Source: Nocardia aurea
GTDB taxonomy: Bacteria; Actinomycetota; Actinomycetes; Mycobacteriales; Mycobacteriaceae
Direction of reading: 5' to 3'
NCBI RefSeq assembly: GCF_003123685.1
Contig: NZ_QCYJ01000175.1
Coordinates: 124,001 to 188,000 of the forward strand
Length of the DNA stretch: 64,000 nucleotides
The notes under the pieces were generated by a model. That model worked only from the letters and a program-made list of their open reading frames with translations, was not told the origin of the DNA and searched no databases. The position numbers were made by a program, and so were the translations under genes. Position 1 is the first letter of the stretch. Each line of letters opens with the position of its first letter. Below, one piece after another: positions 1 through 7,655 of the stretch.

Positions 1-182
1 ACGAGCGGGTCTGGCGAAGCGATCCGCAGGCGCTGGCCGAGATCGCGGGATTCTTCACCGCCGCACCGCGTTTCGTCACGCACGAACAGACCGGAAGTGG
101 ACACAACATCAGCGTGGGTTTCGGCGCCGCGGCCTACCACCTCGGCCTGCTGTCGTTCGTCGAGGAATGCGCGCTCCCCTGA
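1..182 (+). CDS. Partial C-terminus of an alpha/beta-hydrolase-like protein
   Basis: Only the last 59 codons are present (reading frame from base 3, stop TGA at 180-182). The tail contains a GSGHNIS segment followed by YHLGLLSFVEECA. A glycine-flanked histidine close to the C-terminus resembles the catalytic His region of alpha/beta hydrolases in actinobacterial catabolic clusters. The stop lies 15 bases before the next gene on the same strand, so the two are probably co-transcribed. The family call rests on the tail alone and could be wrong. Confidence 0.45.
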   Translation, partial: ERVWRSDPQALAEIAGFFTAAPRFVTHEQTGSGHNISVGFGAAAYHLGLLSFVEECALP

Positions 183-197
183 TCGAGAGGCCGTTCG

Positions 198-1127
198 ATG
201 AAATACGTACTCGAGTACCCGAGTGAATTGCCTTCCGCGGGTGATATCTTCCTGCGGCCTGAGGTGATCCGCGAGGTCGTCACGCGGGCCGAGGAATCCG
301 GTTTCACGGCGGTGGCGCTGAGCGAACATCCTGCGCCGTCACTGAAGTGGCGTAACAACGGCGGGCACAACACCCTCGATCCGATCGCCGCGCTGAGTTT
401 CATGGCCGGTGTCACCTCGAGCATCCGGGTGATGACGAATCTGTACGTTCTGCCCTTCCACAATCCCTACGCGGCGGCCAAGGCGCTCGGCAGTCTGGAC
501 ATCGTCTCGGGCGGCCGGTTGATCGCGGGTGTCGGCGCGGGATACCTGCGTGCCGAATTCTCCGCGCTCGGCGTCGAACACGAGCGGCGGGCCGCGTTGC
601 TCGACGAGGCCCTCGCGGCGCTGCGCGGCATCTGGACCGATCCCGAGAAGCCGGTGACGGGTGCGGATTTCGCGGCGATCGGCCCGATGTGGCTACAGCG
701 GCCCGCGCAGCGCCCGCATCCGCCGATCTGGATCGGCGGCAACGGCTCGACCGCGATCGGCCGCGTCGTGCGGCACGGCGACGGATGGATGCCGATCATC
801 GCCGACGCCACGATGGCCGCGGCCATGCGCACCACCGCGATCGAGAACGCGAGTCAGTTCGGCGAGGGCGTCGACCTGTTGCGCAGGAGACTCGAGGCCG
901 CGGACCGCGATCCCTCGACCGTCGACGTACAGGTCGTGTGTCCGCACCTCGATTTCGACGACGGCGGCTCGGTGCGCGCGGCCTTGGACCACCTCGACGA
1001 CCTGGAACGACGCGGGGCGACCTACGCGGTGGTGCACGTCGACGGCTCCGGTCCGGCGGCGGCGACGAAATTCATCGAAACCTTCGGCGAGGTCGTCGTC
1101 TCCGGCGCGCGAGCGGGAAGCCACTAA
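198..1127 (+). CDS. LLM-class F420-dependent oxidoreductase
   Basis: This 309-aa protein has the luciferase-like monooxygenase (LLM) TIM-barrel layout. Early on is a SGFTAVALSEHPAPS segment, then LDPIAALSFMAGVTSSIRVMTNLYVLPFHNP, then GGRLIAGVGAGYLRAEF near residues 110-125, and an HPPIWIGGNG motif near 175. This arrangement matches the TIGR03619-like F420 branch of the family, which moves hydride between F420H2 and ketones, alcohols or unsaturated bonds. The substrate is not visible. It follows the truncated hydrolase with a short gap and precedes the Rieske oxygenase on the same strand, but an operator separates it from that gene, so it probably belongs to the upstream transcript. An FMN-dependent LLM enzyme is the main alternative. 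Confidence 0.85.
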   Translation: MKYVLEYPSELPSAGDIFLRPEVIREVVTRAEESGFTAVALSEHPAPSLKWRNNGGHNTLDPIAALSFMAGVTSSIRVMTNLYVLPFHNPYAAAKALGSLDIVSGGRLIAGVGAGYLRAEFSALGVEHERRAALLDEALAALRGIWTDPEKPVTGADFAAIGPMWLQRPAQRPHPPIWIGGNGSTAIGRVVRHGDGWMPIIADATMAAAMRTTAIENASQFGEGVDLLRRRLEAADRDPSTVDVQVVCPHLDFDDGGSVRAALDHLDDLERRGATYAVVHVDGSGPAAATKFIETFGEVVVSGARAGSH

Positions 1128-1174
1128 CGAGTCCGATCCGCCGTTCGGGGGTCGTCAAGTCGAACTCCATGCGT

Positions 1175-1193
1175 TACTGTAAGCGTAACAGTA
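1175..1193. promoter_or_regulatory. Operator site A of the 19-bp motif
   Basis: TACTGTA, five bases, AACAGTA. It lies inside a larger perfect inverted repeat with 9-bp arms (1172-1180 and 1188-1196). It ends 26 bases before the GTG start of the Rieske oxygenase gene and shares spacing and half-sites with sites B to G. The form suits a dimeric repressor such as a TetR-family protein. Confidence 0.75.
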
Positions 1194-1219
1194 ACGTTCT
1201 CGGAACGCGGAGGTGTCAC

Positions 1220-2233
1220 GTGAAGGTTCCCTTCACCTGGAAGGTCACCGGGTGGTTCATGGTCGGCTGGTCGGCCGAGTTCCCACTGGGAGAGGTCCGG
1301 CCGCTGCGCTACTTCGGTGAGGATCTGGTCGCCTACCGCGACGAGTCCGGCGAGCTGCATATCCTGACCGGCCACTGCCGCCATCTCGGCGCGCATATCG
1401 GCTACGGGGGCAAGGTGGTCGGCGACTGCGTCGAATGTCCTTTCCACGGCTGGCGGTGGGGCCCGGACGGCACCAACCGCAAGATCCCCGGCGAGGATCG
1501 GGTGAATCGCGGTCTGCGGCTGCGGGTGTACCCGGTCAACGAGCAGAACGGCTGCGTGTTCATGTGGCATCAGCCCGACGGCAAGGAGCCGCAGTGGGAG
1601 ATGCCCGACATCCTGCGGATGTTCCCCGAGTTGGAGACCGATCCGGAGAATTTCTATCGGCCCTATCCCGAGTTCTCCAGCAAGACCGAGCGGGAACCGG
1701 TGCATCCGCAAGTCGTGCTCGAAAACGGCCCGGACAGTTTGCATTTCGAGTACGTGCACGGCGCGACCGTGACACCGCAGATGCTGGACTACAGCGCGGT
1801 GGACCACACCTGGAACTTCCTGACGGGCTGGCCGGACGCGCGTAGCGACGATCCGAACAAGATGGCGTTGAAGATCCACGCCCAGATGTTCGGACTCGGC
1901 GGCTCGATCAGCGCGTTCGACGGTTCCTCGAAACATCGGCTGATCTTCGCCACGACACCCGTGGACGACGAATGCTCGGATCTGTTCTATTCGATCTGGT
2001 GGCCGAAGAATCCCGGTGACGAATCCGATGTGCCGCCGCCGGAGGTTCGGGCGCGGGTGGAGAAGCAATTCCTGGTGACGGTGTGGGAGGACCTGAGCAT
2101 CTGGCGTCACCAGAAGTATGTGGAACGCCCGCCGCTCTCGCCCAAGGACGCGAAACCGTATCTGTCGCTACGCAAATGGGCCACCCAGTTCTATGACGTG
2201 CCGCCGGCCGACGCGACGAGTACGTCCGCGTGA
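1220..2233 (+). CDS. Rieske non-haem iron oxygenase, KshA-like alpha subunit
   Basis: The 337-aa protein carries a Rieske [2Fe-2S] site, C53-x-H55 and C73-x2-H76 (CRHLG and CPFHGW). The mononuclear iron site DSLHFEYVH gives D172, H175 and H180. This is the ring-hydroxylating oxygenase alpha-subunit layout, closest in feel to ketosteroid 9-alpha-hydroxylase oxygenases but not assignable to KshA without alignment. The GTG start is chosen because GGAGG lies six bases upstream and operator A just before that; the open frame extends far upstream but without a ribosome-binding site. The following isochorismatase-like gene begins 25 bases downstream. No Rieske-type ferredoxin reductase is adjacent; the nearest redox partners are the rubredoxin and its reductase at about 10.1-11.6 kb. 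It likely inserts oxygen into a hydrophobic ring substrate, using NAD(P)H-derived electrons. Confidence 0.85.
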   Translation: MKVPFTWKVTGWFMVGWSAEFPLGEVRPLRYFGEDLVAYRDESGELHILTGHCRHLGAHIGYGGKVVGDCVECPFHGWRWGPDGTNRKIPGEDRVNRGLRLRVYPVNEQNGCVFMWHQPDGKEPQWEMPDILRMFPELETDPENFYRPYPEFSSKTEREPVHPQVVLENGPDSLHFEYVHGATVTPQMLDYSAVDHTWNFLTGWPDARSDDPNKMALKIHAQMFGLGGSISAFDGSSKHRLIFATTPVDDECSDLFYSIWWPKNPGDESDVPPPEVRARVEKQFLVTVWEDLSIWRHQKYVERPPLSPKDAKPYLSLRKWATQFYDVPPADATSTSA

Positions 2234-2258
2234 CCCCGATGTGCGCGCCGGTGGCGGC

Positions 2259-2876
2259 ATGAGTGCCCGAAGCCTGGCGGATCTGGTCGTGCCGGAGCGC
2301 ACCGCCGTCATCACACAGGAATGTCAGGGTGCGGTGGTCGGCCCCGAGGCCGGACTGCCCGCTCTGGCCGAGGAGGCGCGTCGCGAGGCGCTGCCCAATA
2401 TCGAGAAGCTGCTGCCGGTGGCCAGGGCAGCGGGCGTGCACGTCGTGCACTGCATGGTGCGGCGGCGGGCCGACGGTCTGGGTTCCAATCACAACGCGAA
2501 ACTCTTCGCCATCGGACGACGTGGTGTCGCGGTCGCGCCGGACAGCCCCGGCGCCGCCCTACTGCCCGAATTCGGCCCGGAGCCTTCGGATCTGGTGCTG
2601 AGCCGCCAGCACGGGCTCGGGCCGATGGGCGGAACCGATCTGGACGCCGTACTGCGCAATCTGGGGGTGACCACGATCGTCGCGGTCGGTGTCTCGCTGA
2701 ATGTCGCGATACCCAATCTGGTCATGGACGCGGTCAACGCCGCCTATCACGTCGTGCTGCCGCGCGACGCCGTCGCGGGGGTGCCGCGCGCATACGGTGA
2801 CGCGATCATCGACAACACCCTCTCGCTGCTCGCGACCGTCACCACGACCGAGGAACTGCTCGCCGCCTGGCGGTAG
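2259..2876 (+). CDS. Isochorismatase-fold protein lacking the usual catalytic triad
   Basis: The 205-aa protein fits the cysteine-hydrolase/isochorismatase fold: an N-terminal strand, the helix PNIEKLLPVARAAGVHVVH, the segment TDLDAVLRNLGVTTIVAVGVS, and a C-terminal DAVNAAYHVVLPRDAV. The usual Asp-Lys-Cys triad is not visible. The strand that normally ends in DxQ reads ITQECQG (Glu21 in place of Asp). The Lys region reads VLSRQHG. The nucleophile motif GxxTxxCV reads GVSLNVAI, with Ala in place of Cys. It is therefore probably not a normal amidohydrolase; it may bind ligand, act on a different bond, or be a diverged hydratase-like relative. It lies 25 bases after the Rieske gene, presumably in one operon, and ends at a strong terminator. 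Confidence 0.75.
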   Translation: MSARSLADLVVPERTAVITQECQGAVVGPEAGLPALAEEARREALPNIEKLLPVARAAGVHVVHCMVRRRADGLGSNHNAKLFAIGRRGVAVAPDSPGAALLPEFGPEPSDLVLSRQHGLGPMGGTDLDAVLRNLGVTTIVAVGVSLNVAIPNLVMDAVNAAYHVVLPRDAVAGVPRAYGDAIIDNTLSLLATVTTTEELLAAWR

Positions 2877-2882
2877 GCGCGA

Positions 2883-2937
2883 ACGACGAAAGCTCGCCGA
2901 CTCCGGGGAATCCGAGGAGTCGGCGAGCTTTCGTCGT
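2883..2937. terminator. Bidirectional terminator with a 22-bp perfect stem
   Basis: Arms 2883-2904 and 2916-2937 are exact reverse complements, with an 11-base loop. It sits between the convergent isochorismatase-like gene and the small gene on the minus strand, so it can end both transcripts. The stem is unusually long and perfect. Confidence 0.85.
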
Positions 2938-2945
2938 GATGCCCG

Positions 2946-3248
2946 TCAGTCGCTCGACGGCAGTTGCTTGGCTTCCTTGATCCGCAACGGGGTCGCGTCC
3001 ACGTCGAGGGTGCCGGTTCCGGGCCTGGTGACCAGGATTTCCGCGCCGGTCTCGTGCACGTACCGTTTGCCCATGGCGTTACCGTCGGCGAAGTCCGGAT
3101 CGAGGACGGCATCGGCCGACTTGTCCGCACCGACCGGGACCATCGGCGCTCCGCCGCAGCGCAGCGCGTCCACGGCGTCGGTGGACTTGATGACGATCAC
3201 CTGGGTGTCACAGACCTGGCTTTCGAGCCGGGTGCCGCTCTTGATCAC
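2946..3248 (-). CDS. Conserved small protein coupled to acyl-CoA synthetase
   Basis: This is a 100-aa soluble protein with no signal or membrane segment. The GTG start overlaps the stop of the acyl-CoA synthetase gene by four bases (GTGA), so translation is probably coupled. Visible sequence includes VCDTQVIVIKSTDAVDALRCGGAPM, then GNAMGKRYVHETGAEILVTRPGTGTL; two cysteines lie about 18 residues apart. I do not recognise a named family. Its position suggests an accessory to the ligase or to a CoA-thioester step, but this is inference only. Confidence 0.7.
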   Translation of the reverse strand: MIKSGTRLESQVCDTQVIVIKSTDAVDALRCGGAPMVPVGADKSADAVLDPDFADGNAMGKRYVHETGAEILVTRPGTGTLDVDATPLRIKEAKQLPSSD

Positions 3249-4768
3249 GGGGACTCCTGAACGAGAGATGTGGTGGGGGAGACGAGTTCGTCGACGAGGG
3301 CGCGGCGCAGGACTTTGCCGGTCGGGGTGGTCGGCAGTTGATCGCGGAAGACGACCCGGTCGGGGGTGCGCGAGCCGCGCAGGTTCTCGCGCACGTAGGC
3401 GCGCAGGACCTCGGGATCGGGATCGCAGCCGGGAGCCGGTACGACGACGGCGACGATGATCTGGCCCCACCGGGGGTCGGGCAGCCCGATGACGGCGGTC
3501 TCGCGCACCTCGGGATGCTCGACGAGCACATCCTCCAGTTCGGCCGGTGCGATGTTCTCACCGCCGCGGATGATGGTGTCGTCGGAGCGCCCGCCGATGA
3601 ACAGGTAACCGTCGGAGTCCAGGGAAGCCAGATCCTTGGTGGGAAACCAGCCGTCGGCGTCGAGTACCGAACCGATGTCGGCGTAGGTGCCGGAGACCTG
3701 CGGGCCCCGGACGAACAGTTCCCCGATCTCGTCGGCGGCCAGGACGCCGCCGTCCTTGTCGCGGATCTGCAATTCGACACCGGGTACCGCGCGGCCGACG
3801 GAACCGAGTCGTCTGGCGACCGCGGGATCGTCGGATCCGTGGGCGAGCCGGTGATCCTCGGGCGCCAGGACCGCGATGGTGGAACTGGTTTCGGTGAGCC
3901 CGTAGGCATTGACCAGCCCGACCTCGGGCAGCAGCGCCAGCGTGGCGCGCACCAGCGGGAGCGGCGCCTTCGATCCGCCGTAGGCGAGGGTGCGCAGGGT
4001 CGACAGCGCCCCTCCGGTTCCGCCCCGCGCCGCGGTGACGATCCGGTCGAGCATGGTCGGCACCACGGTGGCGTTGGTGATCCGTTCGTCGCGTACCAGC
4101 CGTATCCACTCGTTCGCGTCGAACTGCCTGAGGTACACCATCTTTCGTCCGGCGTAGAGATTCGACAGCGCCGCGCCCACACCGGCGATGTGATACGGCG
4201 GCACGCAGATCAACGCCGCGTCGTCGGGTTCGGCCGAGCCGAAGTCGACGGTGCCCATCACGTAGCTGGTCAGATTGGCGTGGGTCAGCTCGACGGCCTT
4301 GGGACGCGAAGTGGTCCCCGAGGTGAAGAGGAGCACCGCGACGCTGTCCGGGTCGGCGTCGACGGTGGCGACCTCGGTGCCGACGGCGCGCGTGGTGGCG
4401 AAGAACAACGAGGAGTCGATGGTCTGCTTACCCGAGCCCGCGACCATCTCGGCGTATTCGGCGTCGACCACGACCAGCGGCGCGGGCAGCCGGTCGATCA
4501 GCTCGCGCAACGCCGAGGCGCTGAGGCGATAGTTGAGCGGGGTGAAGGCCCGACTCGCGCGTGCGGACCCGAACAGCAACAGGGGCAACATGATTCCCCC
4601 GGTGCCGACATAGGCGACATGTTCGGCGCCCGACGATCCGATCAATCCGGCCGCGCGGTCGGCCATCGTGCTCAATTCCGCGCTCGTGATCCGGGTGCCG
4701 TCGGATACGACGGCGACCCGATCGGGATCACCTCCCGCGACCATTTCGAGCAGAACCGAAATGCTCAA
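3245..4768 (-). CDS. AMP-forming acyl-CoA synthetase (class I adenylate-forming)
   Basis: The 507-aa enzyme has the ANL-superfamily motifs. The phosphate-binding loop LFTSGTTSRPKAVE is near residues 147-160. YGLTETSS follows in the middle, then GWFPTKDLASLDSDGYLFIGG with the conserved Asp. The C-terminal hinge GENIAPAELEDVL and the catalytic Lys in TPTGKVLRR lie near the end. It would activate a carboxylic acid to an adenylate and then a CoA thioester. The start is a TTG preceded by GAGGTGAG. The next gene on the strand overlaps its stop. A terminator-like hairpin separates it from the upstream amidohydrolase, and a degenerate operator lies 43 bases before its start, so it may have its own promoter. 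Confidence 0.9.
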   Translation of the reverse strand: MSISVLLEMVAGGDPDRVAVVSDGTRITSAELSTMADRAAGLIGSSGAEHVAYVGTGGIMLPLLLFGSARASRAFTPLNYRLSASALRELIDRLPAPLVVVDAEYAEMVAGSGKQTIDSSLFFATTRAVGTEVATVDADPDSVAVLLFTSGTTSRPKAVELTHANLTSYVMGTVDFGSAEPDDAALICVPPYHIAGVGAALSNLYAGRKMVYLRQFDANEWIRLVRDERITNATVVPTMLDRIVTAARGGTGGALSTLRTLAYGGSKAPLPLVRATLALLPEVGLVNAYGLTETSSTIAVLAPEDHRLAHGSDDPAVARRLGSVGRAVPGVELQIRDKDGGVLAADEIGELFVRGPQVSGTYADIGSVLDADGWFPTKDLASLDSDGYLFIGGRSDDTIIRGGENIAPAELEDVLVEHPEVRETAVIGLPDPRWGQIIVAVVVPAPGCDPDPEVLRAYVRENLRGSRTPDRVVFRDQLPTTPTGKVLRRALVDELVSPTTSLVQESP

Positions 4769-4810
4769 CGTCTCACCTCACGGATTTCCACTGAACCGGA
4801 ACGATCTCAG

Positions 4811-4829
4811 TACGTGTCTGGGTACACGG
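4811..4829. promoter_or_regulatory. Degenerate candidate operator site H
   Basis: TACGTGT, five bases, TACACGG. The TAC-to-TAC spacing of 12 bases equals that of the better sites, but the second parts of both half-sites deviate; CGTGT and ACACG also form a short inverted repeat. It lies 43 bases upstream of the acyl-CoA synthetase start. Confidence 0.35.
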
Positions 4830-4833
4830 GTTC

Positions 4834-4866
4834 GCGGCCGCCCCACCGCTACGGCGGGGCGGCCGC
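4834..4866 (-). terminator. GC-rich hairpin after the amidohydrolase gene
   Basis: Arms of 15 bases (4834-4848 and 4852-4866) pair with one mismatch around a three-base loop. It lies between the amidohydrolase stop and the acyl-CoA synthetase start on the minus strand. No clear T-run follows, so termination is inferred from the stem alone. Confidence 0.5.
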
Positions 4867-4915
4867 ATCCTGCGGCGGGCAGGCCGCGCGCGACCGGGTC
4901 GTCGCGGCGCCGCTG

Positions 4916-6214
4916 TCAGCTGGCAGTGTGGGCGGTCGCCGCTTTGATCTGCGCCGAGAACGCCGCGAGCTTGTCCGCCGCGGCGGTGTGCTTGTGGCTG
5001 CGCGCCTGGATGCTGACGTCGTGGTCGCCCGCCGCCGCACGCAGCGCGCCGACGGTCGCCTTCTCCCGTGGCACATGCTTGAACGGGTCGAAGGAGTACC
5101 AGCGCATCGCGTTCAGATGCGTCATCTTGTCGATGTCCTCGTCGGGGACCTGTTCGCGCTCGAGCAGCGCGTGCAGGATCTCGGGGGCGTCGGGCCACAT
5201 GGAATCGCTGTGCGGGTAGTCCATCTCCCACGAGATGTTGTCGATGCCGATCTCGTGACGCAGCCGCACCCCGACCGGATCGCTGATGAAGCAGGTCAGG
5301 AAGTGGTCGCGGAAGACCTCCGACGGCTTCTTGCCGCCGAAATCCTGCATGGTCCAGGTGGAATGCATTTCGAAGGTCCGGTCGACACGATCCAGGAAAT
5401 ACGGAATCCAGCCGGTCCCGCCCTCGGACAGCGCGATCTTGAGATCCGGGTAGTCCTTGACCGGTCGTGACCACAGCAGATCCGCCGCCGCCTGCACGAT
5501 ATTGAGCGGCTGCAAGGTGATCATCACGTCGGGTGGCGAGTCGACCGCGGGGATCGACAGGCGCCCCGAGGAGCCGATGTGCACGCTGAGCACGGTGTCG
5601 GTGTCCACCAACGCCTTCCACAGCGGGTTCCAGTGCGGGTCATGAAAACTCGGGTATCCCAACGCCGCCGGATTCTCGCTGAAGGTCAGCGAATGCACGC
5701 CCTTCTCCGCGACCCTGCGCACCTCGGCCGCGCACAATTCCGCGTCCCAGATCACCGGCAGCGCCATCGGAATGAACCGGCCGGGGTAGGCGCCGCACCA
5801 TTCGTCGATATGCCAGTCGTTGTAGGCCTGTACCAGGGCGAGGGAGAAGTCCGAATCCTCGGTCGCGAAAAGCCGTCCGGCGAAACCGGGGAACGACGGG
5901 AAATTCATCGAGGCGAGGATTCCGCCCGCGTTCATGTCCTTGATGCGCTCGTCGACGTCGAAACATCCGGGGCGGATCTCGTCGAGGCCGTCGGGTTCGA
6001 GCCCGTATTCCTCTTTCGGGCGTCCGGCCACCGCGTTGAGCGCGACATTGGGAATGACGGTGTCGCGAAACTTCCACACATCGGCGCCACCTTCCAGGTG
6101 CACCAATCGGGGGGCTTCGTCGACGTATTTGCTGGGCAGGTGGTTCTTGAACATGTCCGGCGGCTCGATGATGTGATCATCGACGCTGATCAGGATCATG
6201 TCGTTCTTGTCCAC
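4916..6214 (-). CDS. Metal-dependent amidohydrolase (amidohydrolase-2 family)
   Basis: The 432-aa protein has the TIM-barrel amidohydrolase-2 pattern. An N-terminal VDDHIIEPPDMF supplies the metal-binding region. VHIGSSG lies mid-protein, LSEGGTGWIPYFLDR follows, and a late MDYPHSDSMWPDAPEIL segment holds the conserved Asp and His. Members hydrolyse C-N or C-C bonds or decarboxylate aromatic-like acids, and several actinobacterial steroid or terpenoid clusters carry such genes. The GTG start follows AGAGGAG, and operator B lies 26 bases upstream. A second, distinct member of the family occurs at 19641-20855 under the same motif. Which bond it acts on cannot be told from sequence. Confidence 0.85.
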   Translation of the reverse strand: MDKNDMILISVDDHIIEPPDMFKNHLPSKYVDEAPRLVHLEGGADVWKFRDTVIPNVALNAVAGRPKEEYGLEPDGLDEIRPGCFDVDERIKDMNAGGILASMNFPSFPGFAGRLFATEDSDFSLALVQAYNDWHIDEWCGAYPGRFIPMALPVIWDAELCAAEVRRVAEKGVHSLTFSENPAALGYPSFHDPHWNPLWKALVDTDTVLSVHIGSSGRLSIPAVDSPPDVMITLQPLNIVQAAADLLWSRPVKDYPDLKIALSEGGTGWIPYFLDRVDRTFEMHSTWTMQDFGGKKPSEVFRDHFLTCFISDPVGVRLRHEIGIDNISWEMDYPHSDSMWPDAPEILHALLEREQVPDEDIDKMTHLNAMRWYSFDPFKHVPREKATVGALRAAAGDHDVSIQARSHKHTAAADKLAAFSAQIKAATAHTAS

Positions 6215-6240
6215 ACGACCACACTCCTCTGAGAAAGGTC

Positions 6241-6259
6241 TACAGTATGTCTTACAATA
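6241..6259. promoter_or_regulatory. Operator site B of the 19-bp motif
   Basis: TACAGTA, five bases, TACAATA. It lies 26 bases upstream of the minus-strand amidohydrolase start, in an AT-rich promoter patch that stands out from the surrounding GC-rich sequence. Confidence 0.7.
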
Positions 6260-6343
6260 TAGCGCATGGTGGGCCGCACGGGAGGGGGTCCGGGCCGATC
6301 GATGGCCTGTTTTCGCAGCTCCGAATCCACGCGCGGTCCGGCG

Positions 6344-7564
6344 CTACAGAATCGCGCCCGATTCCTTCGCGGCGATGATGTCGTCCCAGTCGAGTCCGAG
6401 TTCGAGCAGAATCGTCTCGGTGTGCTCGCCGTATTCGGGCGCGCGCACCGGCGGGGCCGGGGTCTCGTCGAATTGCACGGGGGCCGCGACGGTTCGGTAC
6501 TCGTTGCCCGCGCTGTCGGCGACCGTCATCAGATAGCCGTTGGCCGCCACCTGCGGATCGTCGAGTACTTCCCGCGGGCTGGCGATGGTCGCCCACACGC
6601 CGGGTTCGTCGGTCAGCGCCTTCTGCCAGTGGGCGAGGTCGTGTTCGGCGAAGGTCGTGCGCAGTTCGGCGGTCGCGGCCTCCTGGTTGCGGACCAGATT
6701 GGCCAGCGGGGTGAACCGCTCGTCGACGCCGAGGTCGGGCCTGCCGATGCGTTCGCAGAATCCGGGCCAGTAGCGATCGGTCTGGAGGAACAGCAATTGC
6801 ACCCAGCGGTTGTCGCGGGTGCGGTAGCGGTTCACCGCCGGATTGAGGGCGGTGCCCGCCTCGCCCGCGGGAATGCGATCGATGTCGTAGTAGTCGGCGG
6901 CCGCGATATCGGGAGCGACGGCCCACATGCCCTGTGCCAGCAGCGAACTGTCGACCAGGGGAGCGTGGCCGGTACGTTCGCGGTGGAACAGCGCCGCGGT
7001 GATGCCGCCCGCCAGGGTGATACCGCCCTGGAGGTCGCCGAAGGCCGGGCCCTGCGCCATCGGGAATTCGGCGTTCGTCGGGGTCAGGGCGTAGGCGACG
7101 CCCGCCCTGGCGGTGTAGCTGGCGCCGTCGAATCCGCCGCGATCCTTGTCCGGGCCGCGGCTGCCGTGGCCGCTGCCGCGCGCGATGATCACCTTCGGAT
7201 TGAATTCCCGGATCCGCTCGACCGACAGATCGGCTCTCTCCAGCACGGCGGGCAGCCAATTGGTCAGGAACACGTCCGCGTCGGCGATCAATCTGCCCAG
7301 GATCTTTCGTCCCTGTTCGGACTTGATGTCGACGCCGATACTGCGCTTGCCGTGATTGCCGAGTTCCATCATGAAATTGGCCTGAACGGGTGTGCCGGTG
7401 CCGTCCAGGCCGCCGACGACCAGGTTCCGGCAGGGGTCGCCACCCCGGGTGTCCTCGACCTTGATCACGTCCGCGCCCCAGTCGGCGAGTGCCGCTCCGG
7501 CGCTGGGCACGTATGTCCACGATGCCAACTCGACCACTTTGACGCCATTGAGCAGACCCGACAT
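6344..7564 (-). CDS. Family III CoA transferase (CaiB/BaiF type)
   Basis: The 406-aa protein begins GVKVVELASWTYVPSAGAALADWGADVIKVED, the typical N-terminus of the family. It has GQ-type loops and a PAFGDLQGG segment whose Asp fits the residue that carries CoA as an acyl anhydride. GHAPLVDSSLLAQGMWAV also matches. It would transfer CoA between a donor thioester and the pathway acid, an alternative or complement to the ligase at 3245-4768. AAGGGAG lies six bases before the ATG. It is transcribed away from the aldehyde dehydrogenase gene, and both share the region holding operator C. Confidence 0.9.
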   Translation of the reverse strand: MSGLLNGVKVVELASWTYVPSAGAALADWGADVIKVEDTRGGDPCRNLVVGGLDGTGTPVQANFMMELGNHGKRSIGVDIKSEQGRKILGRLIADADVFLTNWLPAVLERADLSVERIREFNPKVIIARGSGHGSRGPDKDRGGFDGASYTARAGVAYALTPTNAEFPMAQGPAFGDLQGGITLAGGITAALFHRERTGHAPLVDSSLLAQGMWAVAPDIAAADYYDIDRIPAGEAGTALNPAVNRYRTRDNRWVQLLFLQTDRYWPGFCERIGRPDLGVDERFTPLANLVRNQEAATAELRTTFAEHDLAHWQKALTDEPGVWATIASPREVLDDPQVAANGYLMTVADSAGNEYRTVAAPVQFDETPAPPVRAPEYGEHTETILLELGLDWDDIIAAKESGAIL

Positions 7565-7606
7565 CGGTGCTCCCTTTCCACGATCGACACGTATCTTGAA
7601 GTACTA

Positions 7607-7625
7607 TACGGTAATGGTTACAGTT
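7607..7625. promoter_or_regulatory. Operator site C in a divergent promoter
   Basis: TACGGTA, five bases, TACAGTT. It lies between the divergent CoA-transferase and aldehyde-dehydrogenase starts (42 and 30 bases away), so one bound dimer could control both directions. Confidence 0.75.
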
Positions 7626-7655
7626 AATCATCCAGGATGGTGATCAGGAGGAAAA

